Below, piece by piece: positions 17,917 through 27,802 of a stretch of DNA of 64,000 bases (its first letter is position 1; every line of letters begins with the position of its first letter). The notes under the pieces were generated by a model. That model was not told where the DNA came from and ran no database searches. It worked only from the letters and a program-made list of their open reading frames with translations. The position numbers and the translations under genes were made by a program. The DNA is from Pseudomonas sp. IAC-BECa141 (lineage in GTDB: Bacteria; Pseudomonadota; Gammaproteobacteria; Pseudomonadales; Pseudomonadaceae), in the NCBI RefSeq assembly GCF_020544405.1, contig NZ_CP065410.1:5456001-5520000 (forward strand), read 5' to 3'.

Positions 17917-18627
17917 ATGACCCAAGCACTCATCGAACTGTCTGACCTGGGCTTCAACTGGCCCGGTCACCCGCCGCTGCTGGACATCCCGGCATTTCGC
18001 CTGGAAGCCGGCGAAACCCTGTTCCTCAAGGGCCCCAGCGGCAGCGGCAAGACCACCCTGCTCGGCCTGCTCGGCGGGGTGCAGAAACCCGGTCGCGGCA
18101 GCATTCGGCTGCTCGGCCAGGAGCTGACCGAACTGGGTGCCGGCGCCCGCGATCGTTTTCGCGTCGATCACACCGGCTACATTTTCCAGCAGTTCAACCT
18201 GCTGCCGTTTCTCTCGGTGCGCGAGAACGTCGAGCTGCCGTGCCACTTCTCCAAGCTGCGTGCCGAGCGTGCGAAGCAGCGCCACGGCAGCGTCGATCAG
18301 GCTGCCGCCACCCTGCTCGCCCATTTGGGCCTGAAGGACGAAAGCATTCTGAGCCGCCGCGCCGATTCGCTGTCGATCGGTCAGCAACAGCGGGTCGCCG
18401 CGGCCCGAGCGTTGATCGGTCAGCCGGAACTGGTGATCGCCGACGAACCGACCTCGGCGCTGGATTACGACGCCCGGGAAAACTTCATTCGCCTGCTGTT
18501 CGCCGAGTGCCGCGAAGCTGGATCAAGTCTGTTGTTCGTCAGCCACGACCAGAGCCTGGCGCCGCTGTTCGACCGTCATCTGTCCCTGGCCGAACTCAAT
18601 CGCGCCGCCACGTCTGCCGAGGTCTGA
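17917..18627 (+). CDS. ABC transporter ATP-binding protein (MacB/LolD type)
   Basis: 236 residues with Walker A GPSGSGKTT near residue 38, a Q-loop in GYIFQQFNLLPFLSVREN near 90, the signature LSIGQQQRVAAARAL near 157 (SIGQQ in place of the usual SGGQQ) and Walker B LVIADEPTSALD near 178. This class works with FtsX-like permeases that do not import but drive mechanical or efflux work. It sits 14 bp after the ZrgA-like gene and one base before the permease, as in PA4063-PA4066. Confidence 0.93.
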   Translation: MTQALIELSDLGFNWPGHPPLLDIPAFRLEAGETLFLKGPSGSGKTTLLGLLGGVQKPGRGSIRLLGQELTELGAGARDRFRVDHTGYIFQQFNLLPFLSVRENVELPCHFSKLRAERAKQRHGSVDQAAATLLAHLGLKDESILSRRADSLSIGQQQRVAAARALIGQPELVIADEPTSALDYDARENFIRLLFAECREAGSSLLFVSHDQSLAPLFDRHLSLAELNRAATSAEV

Positions 18628-18628
18628 G

Positions 18629-19894
18629 ATGTATCTGTTCCGTCTGGCCATGGCCAGCCTCGCCAACCGGCGTTTCACCGCTCTGCTCACTGCTTTCGCC
18701 ATCGCGCTTTCCGTCTGCCTGCTGCTGGCCGTCGAGCGGGTGCGCACCGAAGCCAAGGCCAGTTTCGCCAGCACCATCAGCGGCACCGACCTGATCGTCG
18801 GCGCCCGCTCGGGCTCGGTGAACTTGCTGCTGTACTCGGTATTTCGCATCGGCAACGCCACCAACAACATCCGCTGGGACAGCTTCGAACACTTCGCCAG
18901 CAACCCGAAGGTGAAGTGGGCGATCCCGATGTCCCTCGGCGATTCCCATCGCGGTTACCGGGTGATGGGCACCACCCAAGCCTATTTCGAGCATTACCAG
19001 TACGGTCGCCAGCAACACCTGGAACTGGCCGACGGCCGCGCCTTCGCCACCGATCCGTTCGAAGTGGTGCTCGGTGCCGAAGTGGCCGAAGCCCTGCATT
19101 ACAAGCTCGGCGACAAGCTGGTGCTGGCCCACGGCGTGGCGGCGATCAGCCTGGTCAAGCATGACGACAAACCGTTCACCGTGGTCGGCATTCTCAAGCG
19201 CACCGGCACGCCGGTGGACCGCACGTTGCACATCAGTCTCGGTGGCATGGAGGCTATCCACATCGACTGGCACAACGGCGTGCCGGCCCGTGGTAACGGT
19301 CGGATCAGCGCCGATCAGGCGCGCAACATGGACCTGACGCCGCAAGCAATCACCGCATTCATGCTCGGCCTCAACAGCAAGATTTCCACCTTCGCGCTGC
19401 AGCGAGAAATCAACGAATTCCGTGGCGAGCCGATGCTGGCGATCCTGCCCGGCGTGGCCTTGCAAGAGTTGTGGAGCCTGATGAGCACCGCCGAAAAAGC
19501 GTTGTTCGTGGTCTCGCTGTTCGTGGTGCTGACTGGATTGATCGGCATGCTCACGGCGATTCTCACCAGCCTCAACGAACGTCGCCGCGAAATGGCCATC
19601 CTGCGTTCGGTGGGCGCGCGACCGTGGCATATCGCGAGCCTTTTGGTGCTGGAAGCGTTCGCTCTGGCGCTGACCGGAGTGATCGCCGGGCTGGCGTTGC
19701 TGTACCTCGGCATCGCCGCCGCCCAGGGTTATGTGCAGGCCAATTACGGCTTGTATCTGCCGCTGGCATGGCCAAGCGAGTATGAATGGACGCTGCTCGG
19801 TGGCATTCTGGCTGCCGCGCTGCTGATGGGCAGCGTGCCGGCCTGGCGCGCGTATCGCCAATCATTGGCCGATGGCCTGTCGATCCGTTTATGA
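18629..19894 (+). CDS. ABC transporter permease (FtsX/MacB type)
   Basis: 421 residues with the four-helix FtsX layout: one amino-terminal membrane helix (FTALLTAFAIALSVCLLLAV), a periplasmic domain of about 230 residues, then three helices in the last 140 residues (LFVVSLFVVLTGLIGMLTAI; LVLEAFALALTGVIAGLALLYL; LLGGILAAALLMGSV). The cytoplasmic coupling segment NERRREMAILRSVGA is intact. Partner of the ATPase just upstream; together with the ZrgA-like and DUF3299 proteins it forms a zinc-related machine of unsettled mechanism. Confidence 0.92.
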   Translation: MYLFRLAMASLANRRFTALLTAFAIALSVCLLLAVERVRTEAKASFASTISGTDLIVGARSGSVNLLLYSVFRIGNATNNIRWDSFEHFASNPKVKWAIPMSLGDSHRGYRVMGTTQAYFEHYQYGRQQHLELADGRAFATDPFEVVLGAEVAEALHYKLGDKLVLAHGVAAISLVKHDDKPFTVVGILKRTGTPVDRTLHISLGGMEAIHIDWHNGVPARGNGRISADQARNMDLTPQAITAFMLGLNSKISTFALQREINEFRGEPMLAILPGVALQELWSLMSTAEKALFVVSLFVVLTGLIGMLTAILTSLNERRREMAILRSVGARPWHIASLLVLEAFALALTGVIAGLALLYLGIAAAQGYVQANYGLYLPLAWPSEYEWTLLGGILAAALLMGSVPAWRAYRQSLADGLSIRL

Positions 19895-19905
19895 GGATGT
19901 TCACC

Positions 19906-20424
19906 ATGCCCCGCGCTGTCCTTGCGCTGCTGATGCTGGTCGCCCTGCCCGTCTGGGCGGCGGCACCGAAAGACCTGACCTGGTCGGAGATGATCCCGCC
20001 GGACGCGGCGCCCGAAGTGCCGAACATGACGCCGCTGCATGACCTGTCGAAGATGGGCGATGCGCTGTCGGCCGAGTCCGCACCAGCGGCGAAACAGGAC
20101 ATGCCCAACGCCCCCGTAGTGCAAAGCCTCGACGGCCAGAACATTCGCCTGCCGGGCTACATCGTGCCGCTGGAAGTCAGCGAAGAAGGTCGCACCACGG
20201 ACTTCCTGCTGGTGCCGTATTTCGGCGCCTGCATCCACGTGCCGCCACCGCCGTCGAACCAGATCGTGCACGTGAAAAGCGAACTCGGCGTGAAGCTCGA
20301 TGAGCTGTATCAGCCGTACTGGGTCGAAGGGCCGTTGCAGGTCAAACCTTCTACCAGCGAGCTGGCGGATGCCGGCTATCAGATGGATGCGGACAAGATT
20401 TACGTCTATGAGCTGCCGGAGTAA
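19906..20424 (+). CDS. DUF3299 exported protein of the zinc operon
   Basis: 172 residues with a signal peptide (PRAVLALLMLVALPVWAAA). I chose the ATG at 19906, which has GAGGA eight bases upstream; ATGs at 19891 and 19897 overlap the permease stop and would add a few residues. The DUF3299 core includes LPGYIVPLEV, DFLLVPYFGACIHVPPPPSNQIV (a conserved single cysteine followed by prolines) and QPYWVEGPLQV. Homologues are encoded with the ZrgA-type operon (PA4066). Molecular role unknown. Confidence 0.87.
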   Translation: MPRAVLALLMLVALPVWAAAPKDLTWSEMIPPDAAPEVPNMTPLHDLSKMGDALSAESAPAAKQDMPNAPVVQSLDGQNIRLPGYIVPLEVSEEGRTTDFLLVPYFGACIHVPPPPSNQIVHVKSELGVKLDELYQPYWVEGPLQVKPSTSELADAGYQMDADKIYVYELPE

Positions 20425-20457
20425 ATCCGGTAATTCTGTACTGTTTGGCCCATTGTC

Positions 20458-20521
20458 TTCGCGAGCAAGCTCGCTCCCACAGTTGACCGAGCTCTAATGT
20501 GGGAGCGAGCTTGCTCGCGAA
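20458..20521. repeat. REPIN
   Basis: Two inverted REP cores at 20458-20481 and 20498-20521, identical in sequence to those after dxs but with a spacer of only 16 bp. Lies between the zinc operon and ompW. Confidence 0.9.
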
Positions 20522-20565
20522 GGGGTCGGCAAAGGTTCCACAAAAAAACGCCCATCACTGTTTCA

Positions 20566-20579
20566 TTGAGCTGAGTCAA
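20566..20579 (+). promoter_or_regulatory. ANR/FNR box of the ompW (oprG) promoter
   Basis: TTGAG-CTGA-GTCAA is a perfectly symmetric 14-bp FNR-type site. A plausible -10 (TACCAT) is at 20602-20607, which puts +1 near 20614 and the box centre at about -41.5, the standard position for FNR-type activation. The P. aeruginosa homologue oprG is known to depend on ANR. Confidence 0.7.
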
Positions 20580-20645
20580 AAGACCGTATCAGACGGATTC
20601 GTACCATAGGACATCAAACATTTTTAACGTCCTTTGGGAGCTTCC

Positions 20646-21344
20646 ATGAACAAGTCCTTGCTCAGCGCCTCGCTGTTTGCCCTCGCGCTCGCAGCCCCGC
20701 TCGCCCACGCCCACGAAGCCGGCGACATCATCGTTCGCGCCGGTGCGATCACCGTCAACCCGAAGGCCGACAGCTCCAGCGTCAAGGTCGATCAGGGTCC
20801 GCTGAGCGGCGCCAACCTGGGCGGCAAGGCGACCATGAGCAGCGACACCCAACTGGGTCTGAACTTCGCCTACATGCTGACCAACAACATCGGTATCGAG
20901 CTGTTGGCCGCATCGCCCTTCGAGCATGACGTGAAGATCAAGGGCACCGCCCTGCCGGCCGCCAATGGCAAGCTCGGCACCCTGAAACACCTGCCGCCAA
21001 CCCTGAGCGTCGTCTACTACCCGCTGGATGCGAAGTCGGCCTTCCAGCCGTACATCGGCGGCGGCATCAACTACACCTGGATCTACGACGAGCACGTCGG
21101 CAGCGAAGCCCAGTCCAACGGCTTCAGCAACTTCAAGGCGAAAAACTCCTGGGGCCTGGCCTGGCAGGTCGGCGCCGACTACATGCTGACTGACAACATC
21201 ATGCTCAACGCCCAGGTGCGCTACATCGACATCGACACCCGCGCCACCGTCGAGAACAACGCCGTGGCTCCGGGCACCCGTGCACGGGTGAATGTGGACG
21301 TTGATCCCTTCATCTACATGGTTGGTCTAGGCTACAAGTTCTGA
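20646..21344 (+). CDS. ompW: Outer-membrane protein OmpW/OprG family
   Basis: An eight-stranded outer-membrane beta-barrel of 232 residues. The ATG at 20646 has GGGAG upstream and starts a signal peptide (NKSLLSASLFALALAAPLAHA). The barrel contains DTQLGLNFAYMLTNNIGIELLAASPFEH, FQPYIGGGINYTW and ends MVGLGYKF with the terminal phenylalanine needed for assembly. OmpW/OprG proteins pass small hydrophobic molecules. Position after the DUF3299 gene matches PA4067 (oprG). The upstream FNR-type box suggests induction at low oxygen. Confidence 0.94.
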   Translation: MNKSLLSASLFALALAAPLAHAHEAGDIIVRAGAITVNPKADSSSVKVDQGPLSGANLGGKATMSSDTQLGLNFAYMLTNNIGIELLAASPFEHDVKIKGTALPAANGKLGTLKHLPPTLSVVYYPLDAKSAFQPYIGGGINYTWIYDEHVGSEAQSNGFSNFKAKNSWGLAWQVGADYMLTDNIMLNAQVRYIDIDTRATVENNAVAPGTRARVNVDVDPFIYMVGLGYKF

Positions 21345-21418
21345 AGAACGTTCACGTGGTGGTGAATGAGGCTTGGTGGCGGGCAGCTCAGAACTGACGG
21401 CGATGTTACGCCATCGAC

Positions 21419-21441
21419 CGGGGAGCAAGCTCCCTCGCTAC
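21419..21441. repeat. Solitary diverged REP-like element
   Basis: GGGGAGCAAGCTCCCTCGCTAC resembles a single REP arm but carries CTCCCTCGC instead of CTCGCTCCC, so it belongs to a different subtype or has decayed. No partner arm is seen nearby. Confidence 0.5.
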
Positions 21442-21475
21442 AGGAAACAGGTTTGAAACCCGAATTCCGGCCGTG

Positions 21476-21505
21476 AAAAAGGCGCCTGTCAAAAGGCGCC
21501 TTTTT
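21476..21505. terminator. Bidirectional terminator between ompW and the epimerase gene
   Basis: AAAAAGGCGCC, an 8-base loop, then GGCGCCTTTTT: a 6-bp GC stem extended by A/T pairs, with T runs on both strands. It serves two convergent genes. Confidence 0.85.
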
Positions 21506-21521
21506 CATGTCTGCAAGAAGC

Positions 21522-22451
21522 TCAGCGGCCGAGCAGACGGGCCAGGCCGACGTTCATCGGCGTTGGTGTCGGGCAGTTGAATCGCTCAAGCAACCGGCGG
21601 TTGTTCGCCCGCGAATGGCGGATGTCACCGGAGCGCGCCGGGCCGTAGCTGACGGGCGGCAACTCGCCGACCACCGCTTCGAGCGCGGCCAGCATTTGCT
21701 TGAGATTGGTCGCCTGATTCCAGCCGACGTTCACCGCACCGACATCCACTTGCGGCTTTTCGATTGCCTGCACCAGCACATCGACCAGGTCTTCGACGTA
21801 CATGAAATCCCGGGTCTGCTCGCCATCGCCGAATACGGTGATCGGCAGGCCTTTCTGCGCGCGCTCGCTGAAGATGCTGATCACCCCGGAGTACGGCGAG
21901 GACGGATCCTGGCGCGGACCGAAGATGTTGAAGAAACGGAAGATTGCCGGTTCCAGACCGTGCTGACGGCGGTAGAAATCGAAGTACTGCTCGCCGGCCA
22001 GTTTGTCCGATGCGTAAGGCGTCAACGGCGCCTTGGGCGTGTCTTCGTCAATCGACTCGCCTTCGCCATTGTTGCCGTAGACCGCTGCGCTGGAGGCATA
22101 CAGCACACGTTTGACGCCGGCCTCGCGCATGGCTTCGCAGACGTTCAGCGTGCCGATGAAATTGCTCTGATGAGTCTTCACCGGATCATCCACCGACGCC
22201 TGCACCGATGCCACGGCAGCCAGGTGCGCGACTGCGCTGCAACCTTCCATCGCCCTGGCGACCAGCGCCGCATCGGCGACGTCGCCGACGATCAGCTCGA
22301 CCCTGGGATTGTCCAGCGGCAGATTGCTGCGCTTGCCGGTCGACAGATCATCGAGGATCCGCACCGAATGGCCCTTGGCAAGCAGCGCGTCAGTCAGGTG
22401 CGAGCCGATGAAACCGGCACCGCCGGTGATTAAAACAGGGCCTTCAGCCAT
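21522..22451 (-). CDS. NAD-dependent nucleotide-sugar epimerase/dehydratase
   Basis: 309 residues, extended short-chain dehydrogenase family. I chose the ATG at 22451 so that the Rossmann motif ITGGAGFIGSHLTDALL lies at residues 8-24. The catalytic tyrosine and lysine are in TPYASDKLAGEQY near residue 146, with an upstream YASSAAVYG. FNIFGPRQDPSSPYSGVI is typical of UDP-glucose 4-epimerase-like enzymes. The exact sugar is not decidable. It overlaps the next gene upstream by eight bases, and the pair matches PA4068-PA4069. Confidence 0.9.
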   Translation of the reverse strand: MAEGPVLITGGAGFIGSHLTDALLAKGHSVRILDDLSTGKRSNLPLDNPRVELIVGDVADAALVARAMEGCSAVAHLAAVASVQASVDDPVKTHQSNFIGTLNVCEAMREAGVKRVLYASSAAVYGNNGEGESIDEDTPKAPLTPYASDKLAGEQYFDFYRRQHGLEPAIFRFFNIFGPRQDPSSPYSGVISIFSERAQKGLPITVFGDGEQTRDFMYVEDLVDVLVQAIEKPQVDVGAVNVGWNQATNLKQMLAALEAVVGELPPVSYGPARSGDIRHSRANNRRLLERFNCPTPTPMNVGLARLLGR

Positions 22452-23328
22452 GACGATAAAACCTATCCAGTAAGCCCGGGAGCGCGGCACGCCAGGCGCG
22501 CGGCTTGATCCCGAAGGTGTGCAGAATTTTCTTGCAGGCAAGCACCGCGTGTTGCGGCTCTTCGGCAGCGTCCGGCCGCGCGGCGTGGGCCTGGGCGGTC
22601 GGGGATTCGATGGCCAGCGGGTGCAGGCTGCGCGCTTCGGTGAGAATCGCCTGGCCCAGCGCCAGCGGTGTGGTCGCCTCGTGGCCGGCGTAGTGGTAAG
22701 TGCCCCACAGCGGCGCGGCGCAATCGAGTTGTTTGAGCACCGAGATGATCACTCGAGCCGCATCGTCGACCGGGGTCGGATTGCCACGACGGTCATCGGC
22801 CAGCAGCAATTCTTCCGGCTGTTCGGCCCGGGCCAGGAAGCGCCCGAGGATGCCTTCCGGGCTGTCGTCGAGCAGCCAGCCGAAGCGCAGCAGCACGTGT
22901 TGCGGGCAAGTGGCCCGTACGCTTTGCTCAATTCGCCACAACGCCTGACCGCGCAGGCCCAACGGCACCGGCTCGTCCTTTTCGCTGTAGGCGGTGGCGC
23001 GGGAACCGTCGAACACCCGATAGCTGGAAGGCTGCACCAGCACAATGTTGTGGTGCTGGCACAGTTCGGCCAGTCGCTCGATGGCGCGTTCCTGCCCGGC
23101 CAGACGGGTTTCGCTGACGGTCTCGGCCTGGAACCAGTCGAAATAGTAGGCAAGGTTGATCAATGCATCGGGACGGGTGTCGTCGAGCAATTGGGTCAGG
23201 CTCGCGGCATCCCAGCCGTCTTCGGGCGGGCGGGGGGCGAGGAAACCGATGTCTTCCTCTGCACCGAGGCGAATCAGCGCCTGCCCAAGGGCATTTCCGC
23301 CGCCCAGTAACATAAGGCGCATTCGCAT
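22444..23328 (-). CDS. Sugar nucleotide-binding protein (RmlD-like reductase)
   Basis: 294 residues from the ATG at 23328 (a second ATG two codons later is equally possible). LMLLGGGNALGQALIRLGAEE is an NAD(P)-binding Rossmann opening, and the middle part (LVQPSSYRVFDGSRATAYSE; ALWRIEQSVRATCPQHVLLRFGWL) follows RmlD/dTDP-dehydrorhamnose reductase. The usual YxxxK pair is not obvious, so a catalytic role is uncertain. Translationally coupled to the epimerase; both may act on an envelope sugar. Confidence 0.82.
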   Translation of the reverse strand: MRMRLMLLGGGNALGQALIRLGAEEDIGFLAPRPPEDGWDAASLTQLLDDTRPDALINLAYYFDWFQAETVSETRLAGQERAIERLAELCQHHNIVLVQPSSYRVFDGSRATAYSEKDEPVPLGLRGQALWRIEQSVRATCPQHVLLRFGWLLDDSPEGILGRFLARAEQPEELLLADDRRGNPTPVDDAARVIISVLKQLDCAAPLWGTYHYAGHEATTPLALGQAILTEARSLHPLAIESPTAQAHAARPDAAEEPQHAVLACKKILHTFGIKPRAWRAALPGLLDRFYRHG

Positions 23329-23506
23329 AGAGTCAGCAGGCCCAGTCTGATTGGAACGATGGCTTTGGCGACGATGCCTGTGGCAGCGTCGTCGATAATT
23401 GCCGGAATCGTTGCATTTTGCGGGTTTAGTGCGCAACCGTCACCCGTAAAGTGTAGATCCCGAGCGGTACTTGCAACTTCGCCCGCCCACCCGCATAACT
23501 GAAACC

Positions 23507-26500
23507 ATGAATTTGCCCCTTCCCACGGACGCGGCGCTGGCAGGCTTTCACCCCGCCGTCAGCGCCTGGTTCAGCAGCACCTTCCCGACGGTGACGGCCG
23601 CCCAGGCCCGCGCATGGCCGTTGATCCGCCAGCGCCGCTCGACGCTGATCGCCGCGCCCACCGGCTCCGGCAAGACCCTCACCGCGTTCCTCGCCGTGCT
23701 CGACGATCTGGTCCACCGTGGCCTGGAAACCCCGGACGGTCTGCCGGACGAAACCCTGGTGGTCTACGTTTCGCCGCTCAAGGCGCTGTCCAACGACATC
23801 CGCATCAACCTGCAGAACCCGCTGGCCGGAATTACCGAGCAGTTGCGCCAAATGGATCTGCCGCCGCTGGAAATCACCACCGCCGTGCGCACCGGCGACA
23901 CCCCGCAGAAAGAGCGCGCCGCCATGCGCAAGAGCGCGCCGCACATTCTGGTGACCACCCCGGAATCGCTCTACGTGCTGCTGGGTTCGGATTCGGGGCG
24001 AAAGATGCTCGGCACCACGCGCACGGTGATCGTCGATGAAATCCATGCCATCGCAGCCGGTAAACGAGGCAGCCACCTGGCCTTGAGCCTCGAACGCTTG
24101 CAGGCCCTGTGCGCCGAACCGCTGACCCGCATCGGCCTGTCGGCCACGCAAAAACCGATCGATGCGGTCGCACGATTTCTGGTCGGCCATGACCGCCCCT
24201 GCGAAATCATCGACATCGGCCACGCGCGCCCACGGGATCTGGGCATCGAAGTGCCGCCGGTGCCATTGTCGGCCGTGATGGCCAATGATGTCTGGGAACT
24301 GGTTTATGACCGCCTCGCCACACTGGCTCGTGAACACCGCACCACGCTGATTTTCGTCAACACCCGGCGCCTGGCCGAACGCCTGAGCCGGCACCTCAGC
24401 GAACGCCTCGGCAAACAGGCGGTGGCCGCGCACCACGGCAGTCTGGCCAAGGAGTTTCGCCTCGATGCGGAACAGCGGCTCAAGCGCGGCGAGCTGCAAG
24501 TACTGATCGCCACCGCGTCGCTGGAACTGGGGATCGACATCGGCGAAGTCGACCTTGTCTGTCAGATCGCCTCACCGCGTTCGATTGCCGGTTTTCTGCA
24601 GCGAGTCGGCCGCTCCGGACACCAGGTCGGCGGCACGCCCAAGGGGCGCCTGTTTGCCACCACCCGTGACGATTTGATCGAGTGCGCCGCCCTGCTCGAC
24701 TGCGTGCGCCGGGGTGAACTCGATACGCTGCACATCCCCGAAGCACCGCTGGATGTGCTGGCGCAGCAGATCATCGCCGAGGTCAGTTGCCAGGAATGGG
24801 CCGAGGACGATTTGCTTGCGCTGTTGCGCCGGGCCGAGCCCTACGCCCGCCTCGACGAAAAACATTATCAGGCGCTGCTGGCGATGCTCGCCGAGGGCTA
24901 CAACGGCCGTCAGGGCATGCGCAGCGCCTACCTGCACCACGACGCCGTCAGCCGAACCCTGCGCGGACGACGCGGCGCCCGGCTGACCGCCGTCACCAGC
25001 GGCGGCACCATCCCCGACAACGCCGACTACAGCGTATTGCTCGAACCCCAGAGCCTGAACATCGGCAGCGTCAACGAAGACTTCGCCGTGGAGAGCATCG
25101 CCGGCGACGTGTTCCAGCTCGGCAACGCCTCCTATCGCATCCTGCGGGTGGAAACCGGCAAGGTACGGGTCGAGGACGCCCAGGGTCAGCCGCCGACCAT
25201 TCCGTTCTGGCTCGGCGAAGCACCGGGGCGCAGCGATGAATTGTCGGTGGCCGTGGCACGCCTGCACGCGCAGCTCGATCAATTGCTCAGTGCCAGCCCC
25301 GGCAATCTGCAACCGGCCCTCGACTGGCTGACCGACACCCTCGGCCTGAACCTGGCCAGTGCCGAACAGCTGGTCGATTACCTGGCCCGTGCCCGCCTCG
25401 CCCTCGGCGCCTTACCGTCGCGAGACACGCTGCTGATGGAACGGTTTTTCGACGAGTCCGGCGGCACCCAACTGATCATCCATTCGCCGTTCGGCAGCCG
25501 TATCAATCGCGCCTGGGGCCTGGCCTTGCGCAAGCGCTTCTGCCGCACCTTCAACTTCGAATTGCAGGCCGCCGCCAGCGAAGACGCGATCGTGCTGTCG
25601 CTATCCACCAGCCACAGTTTCGAACTTGACGAGGTCTGGCGTTACCTGCACAGCAACAGCGCCGAGCACATCCTGATTCAGGCGGTACTGGATGCGCCGC
25701 TGTTCGGTGTGCGCTGGCGCTGGAATGCCGGGGTGGCGCTGGCCCTGCCGCGCTACACGGGCGGGCGCAAAGTCGCGCCACAATTGCAGCGGATGAAAAG
25801 CGAAGACCTGATCGCCAGTGTGTTTCCCGATCAGATCGCCTGCCTGGAAAACCTCGCCGGCGAACGGGAAATCCCCGCGCATCCGCTGGTGGAACAGACC
25901 CTCGACGATTGCCTGCATGAAGCGATGGACAGTGAAGGCTGGCTCGAACTCCTGCGGCGCATGGAGCGCGGCGAAGTGCGCTTGATCGCCCGCGACCTGC
26001 CGGCGCCCTCGCCGCTGGCGGCGGAAATCCTCAGCGCCCGGCCCTACACCTTTCTCGACGATGCGCCGCTGGAAGAACGTCGCACCCAGGCCGTGCTCAA
26101 CCGCCGCTGGAGCGATCCGCAATCCACCGATGACCTCGGCGCACTGGACGCCGATGCGATCGAAGCCGTGCGCGAAGAGGCGTGGCCGACGCCAGACAGC
26201 GCCGATGAAATGCACGAAACATTGATGAGCCTGGCCTGCATCAGCGACCGCGAAGTCGAGGCCAATCCGCCGTGGCGCGGTTGGCTGAATGCTCTGGCCG
26301 ATACCGGGCGAGCCTGCCAGTTGCAGATCAATCCCAAGCATTCACTGTGGCTGGCGAGAGAACGCCTGACGTGTCTGCAAGCGCTTTATCCACAGGCGCA
26401 ATCGGCACTCCCCGCATTACCCGGTTTCGACAAAGCATGGACGGCCGATGACGCACTGGTCGAAGTGATCCGCGCGCGGCTCGGCGCATTCGGTCCTTTA

Positions 26501-27802
26501 CCACTGGCGGCGATTGCCAAGCCGCTGGCCTTGATGCCGGCCTCTGTTCATCAAGCCCTCGCTCGACTGGAGCACGAGGGTTATGTGCTGCGGGGCCATT
26601 TCACGCCGGGATCGACCGTTGAGGAGTGGTGCGAACGACACCTGCTGGCACGCATTCACCGCTACACGGTCAAGCGTCTGCGCCGGGAAATCGAGCCGGT
26701 GGCGTTGCAGGATTTCACGCGGTTTCTGTTCGACTGGCAGCATTTATCCGCGTCCACTCGGGGTCAGGGCAGCACCGTGTTGCCGGCGATTGTCGGTCAG
26801 TTCGAAGGCTATCCGGCTGCCGCATCGGCGTGGGATAGCGACATCCTTCCAGCGCGGCTCAAGGACTATTCACCGAGCTGGCTGGACGATCTGTGCCGCA
26901 GCGGCAAACTGGTATGGACGCGCCTCAGCGCCCGGCAAAACATCAGCGGCACGGCATTGCGCAGCACACCGATCGTGTTGCTGCCGCGCAGTCAGGTCGG
27001 CTTGTGGAGTGCACTGGCCGAACAGACGCCGCTCAGCGAACTGTCGCCCAAGACCCGAAAGGTTTTCGACGCGCTGAGCCAGCACGGCGCGCTGTTCTTC
27101 GATGAGCTGATTCATGAAGCGCACCTGCTGCGCACCGAACTGGAAATCGCCTTGCAGGAACTGGTCGGCGCCGGTCTGGTGAATGCCGACAGTTTTGCCG
27201 GGTTGCGGGCACTGATCACCCCGGCGAGCAAGCGCCAGCAGCGCAGCAGTCGACGTGGACGGGGGGCGTTTGTCGGTGGCATGGACGATGCCGGGCGCTG
27301 GGCGCTATTGCGTCGCGGGCCGGTTGTGGAAAACCGTCAAACAGCGTCGCCCGAAACCCTCGAGCACGTCGCCATGACCTTGTTGCGGCGCTATGGCGTG
27401 GTGTTCTGGCGCCTGCTGGAGCGCGAGGCCGACTGGTTGCCGAGCTGGCGCGAACTGCTGCGTACATTCCATCGACTGGAAGCACGGGGCGAGATTCGTG
27501 GCGGGCGGTTTGTCAGCGGTCTGGCGGGCGAGCAATTCGCCCTGCCCGAGGCGATTCCCCTGCTGCGCGAAGTCCGCCGTCGCCCACATGACGGCAGCCT
27601 GGTCGCGGTGTGCGGCGTCGACCCGCTGAACCTCGCCGGCACCTTGCTGCCCGGGGCGAAAGTACCGGCGCTGGCGAGCAATCGGCTGGTGTATCGCGAC
27701 GGGTTGCCGGTCGCTGCCGAGGTCGCGGGCAAGCAGCAGTTCTGGGTGGAGCTGGACTTCGCCGCCATGAACGAAATCCGCAACAAGCTGACCCGTCACT
27801 GA
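23507..27802 (+). CDS. lhr: Large DEAD/DEAH-box helicase Lhr
   Basis: A 1431-residue superfamily 2 helicase. I chose the ATG at 23507 ([11 protein letters not shown]). Motif I is APTGSGKT near residue 50, motif II DEIH near 180, motif III SATQ near 213, and [17 protein letters not shown] plus [11 protein letters not shown] form motifs V and VI. The Lhr core with its WH and DUF4145-like segments fills about the first 850 residues and the long Lhr C-terminal domain the rest. Lhr unwinds DNA and RNA-DNA hybrids 3' to 5' and has been tied to repair. The 3' end overlaps the convergent MscS gene by seven bases. Confidence 0.95.
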   Translation: MNLPLPTDAALAGFHPAVSAWFSSTFPTVTAAQARAWPLIRQRRSTLIAAPTGSGKTLTAFLAVLDDLVHRGLETPDGLPDETLVVYVSPLKALSNDIRINLQNPLAGITEQLRQMDLPPLEITTAVRTGDTPQKERAAMRKSAPHILVTTPESLYVLLGSDSGRKMLGTTRTVIVDEIHAIAAGKRGSHLALSLERLQALCAEPLTRIGLSATQKPIDAVARFLVGHDRPCEIIDIGHARPRDLGIEVPPVPLSAVMANDVWELVYDRLATLAREHRTTLIFVNTRRLAERLSRHLSERLGKQAVAAHHGSLAKEFRLDAEQRLKRGELQVLIATASLELGIDIGEVDLVCQIASPRSIAGFLQRVGRSGHQVGGTPKGRLFATTRDDLIECAALLDCVRRGELDTLHIPEAPLDVLAQQIIAEVSCQEWAEDDLLALLRRAEPYARLDEKHYQALLAMLAEGYNGRQGMRSAYLHHDAVSRTLRGRRGARLTAVTSGGTIPDNADYSVLLEPQSLNIGSVNEDFAVESIAGDVFQLGNASYRILRVETGKVRVEDAQGQPPTIPFWLGEAPGRSDELSVAVARLHAQLDQLLSASPGNLQPALDWLTDTLGLNLASAEQLVDYLARARLALGALPSRDTLLMERFFDESGGTQLIIHSPFGSRINRAWGLALRKRFCRTFNFELQAAASEDAIVLSLSTSHSFELDEVWRYLHSNSAEHILIQAVLDAPLFGVRWRWNAGVALALPRYTGGRKVAPQLQRMKSEDLIASVFPDQIACLENLAGEREIPAHPLVEQTLDDCLHEAMDSEGWLELLRRMERGEVRLIARDLPAPSPLAAEILSARPYTFLDDAPLEERRTQAVLNRRWSDPQSTDDLGALDADAIEAVREEAWPTPDSADEMHETLMSLACISDREVEANPPWRGWLNALADTGRACQLQINPKHSLWLARERLTCLQALYPQAQSALPALPGFDKAWTADDALVEVIRARLGAFGPLPLAAIAKPLALMPASVHQALARLEHEGYVLRGHFTPGSTVEEWCERHLLARIHRYTVKRLRREIEPVALQDFTRFLFDWQHLSASTRGQGSTVLPAIVGQFEGYPAAASAWDSDILPARLKDYSPSWLDDLCRSGKLVWTRLSARQNISGTALRSTPIVLLPRSQVGLWSALAEQTPLSELSPKTRKVFDALSQHGALFFDELIHEAHLLRTELEIALQELVGAGLVNADSFAGLRALITPASKRQQRSSRRGRGAFVGGMDDAGRWALLRRGPVVENRQTASPETLEHVAMTLLRRYGVVFWRLLEREADWLPSWRELLRTFHRLEARGEIRGGRFVSGLAGEQFALPEAIPLLREVRRRPHDGSLVAVCGVDPLNLAGTLLPGAKVPALASNRLVYRDGLPVAAEVAGKQQFWVELDFAAMNEIRNKLTRH

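Noticed and set aside
23371..23392. Hairpin upstream of lhr
   Set aside because: The stem is imperfect and shows no tail or promoter context; probably chance in a GC-rich gap.
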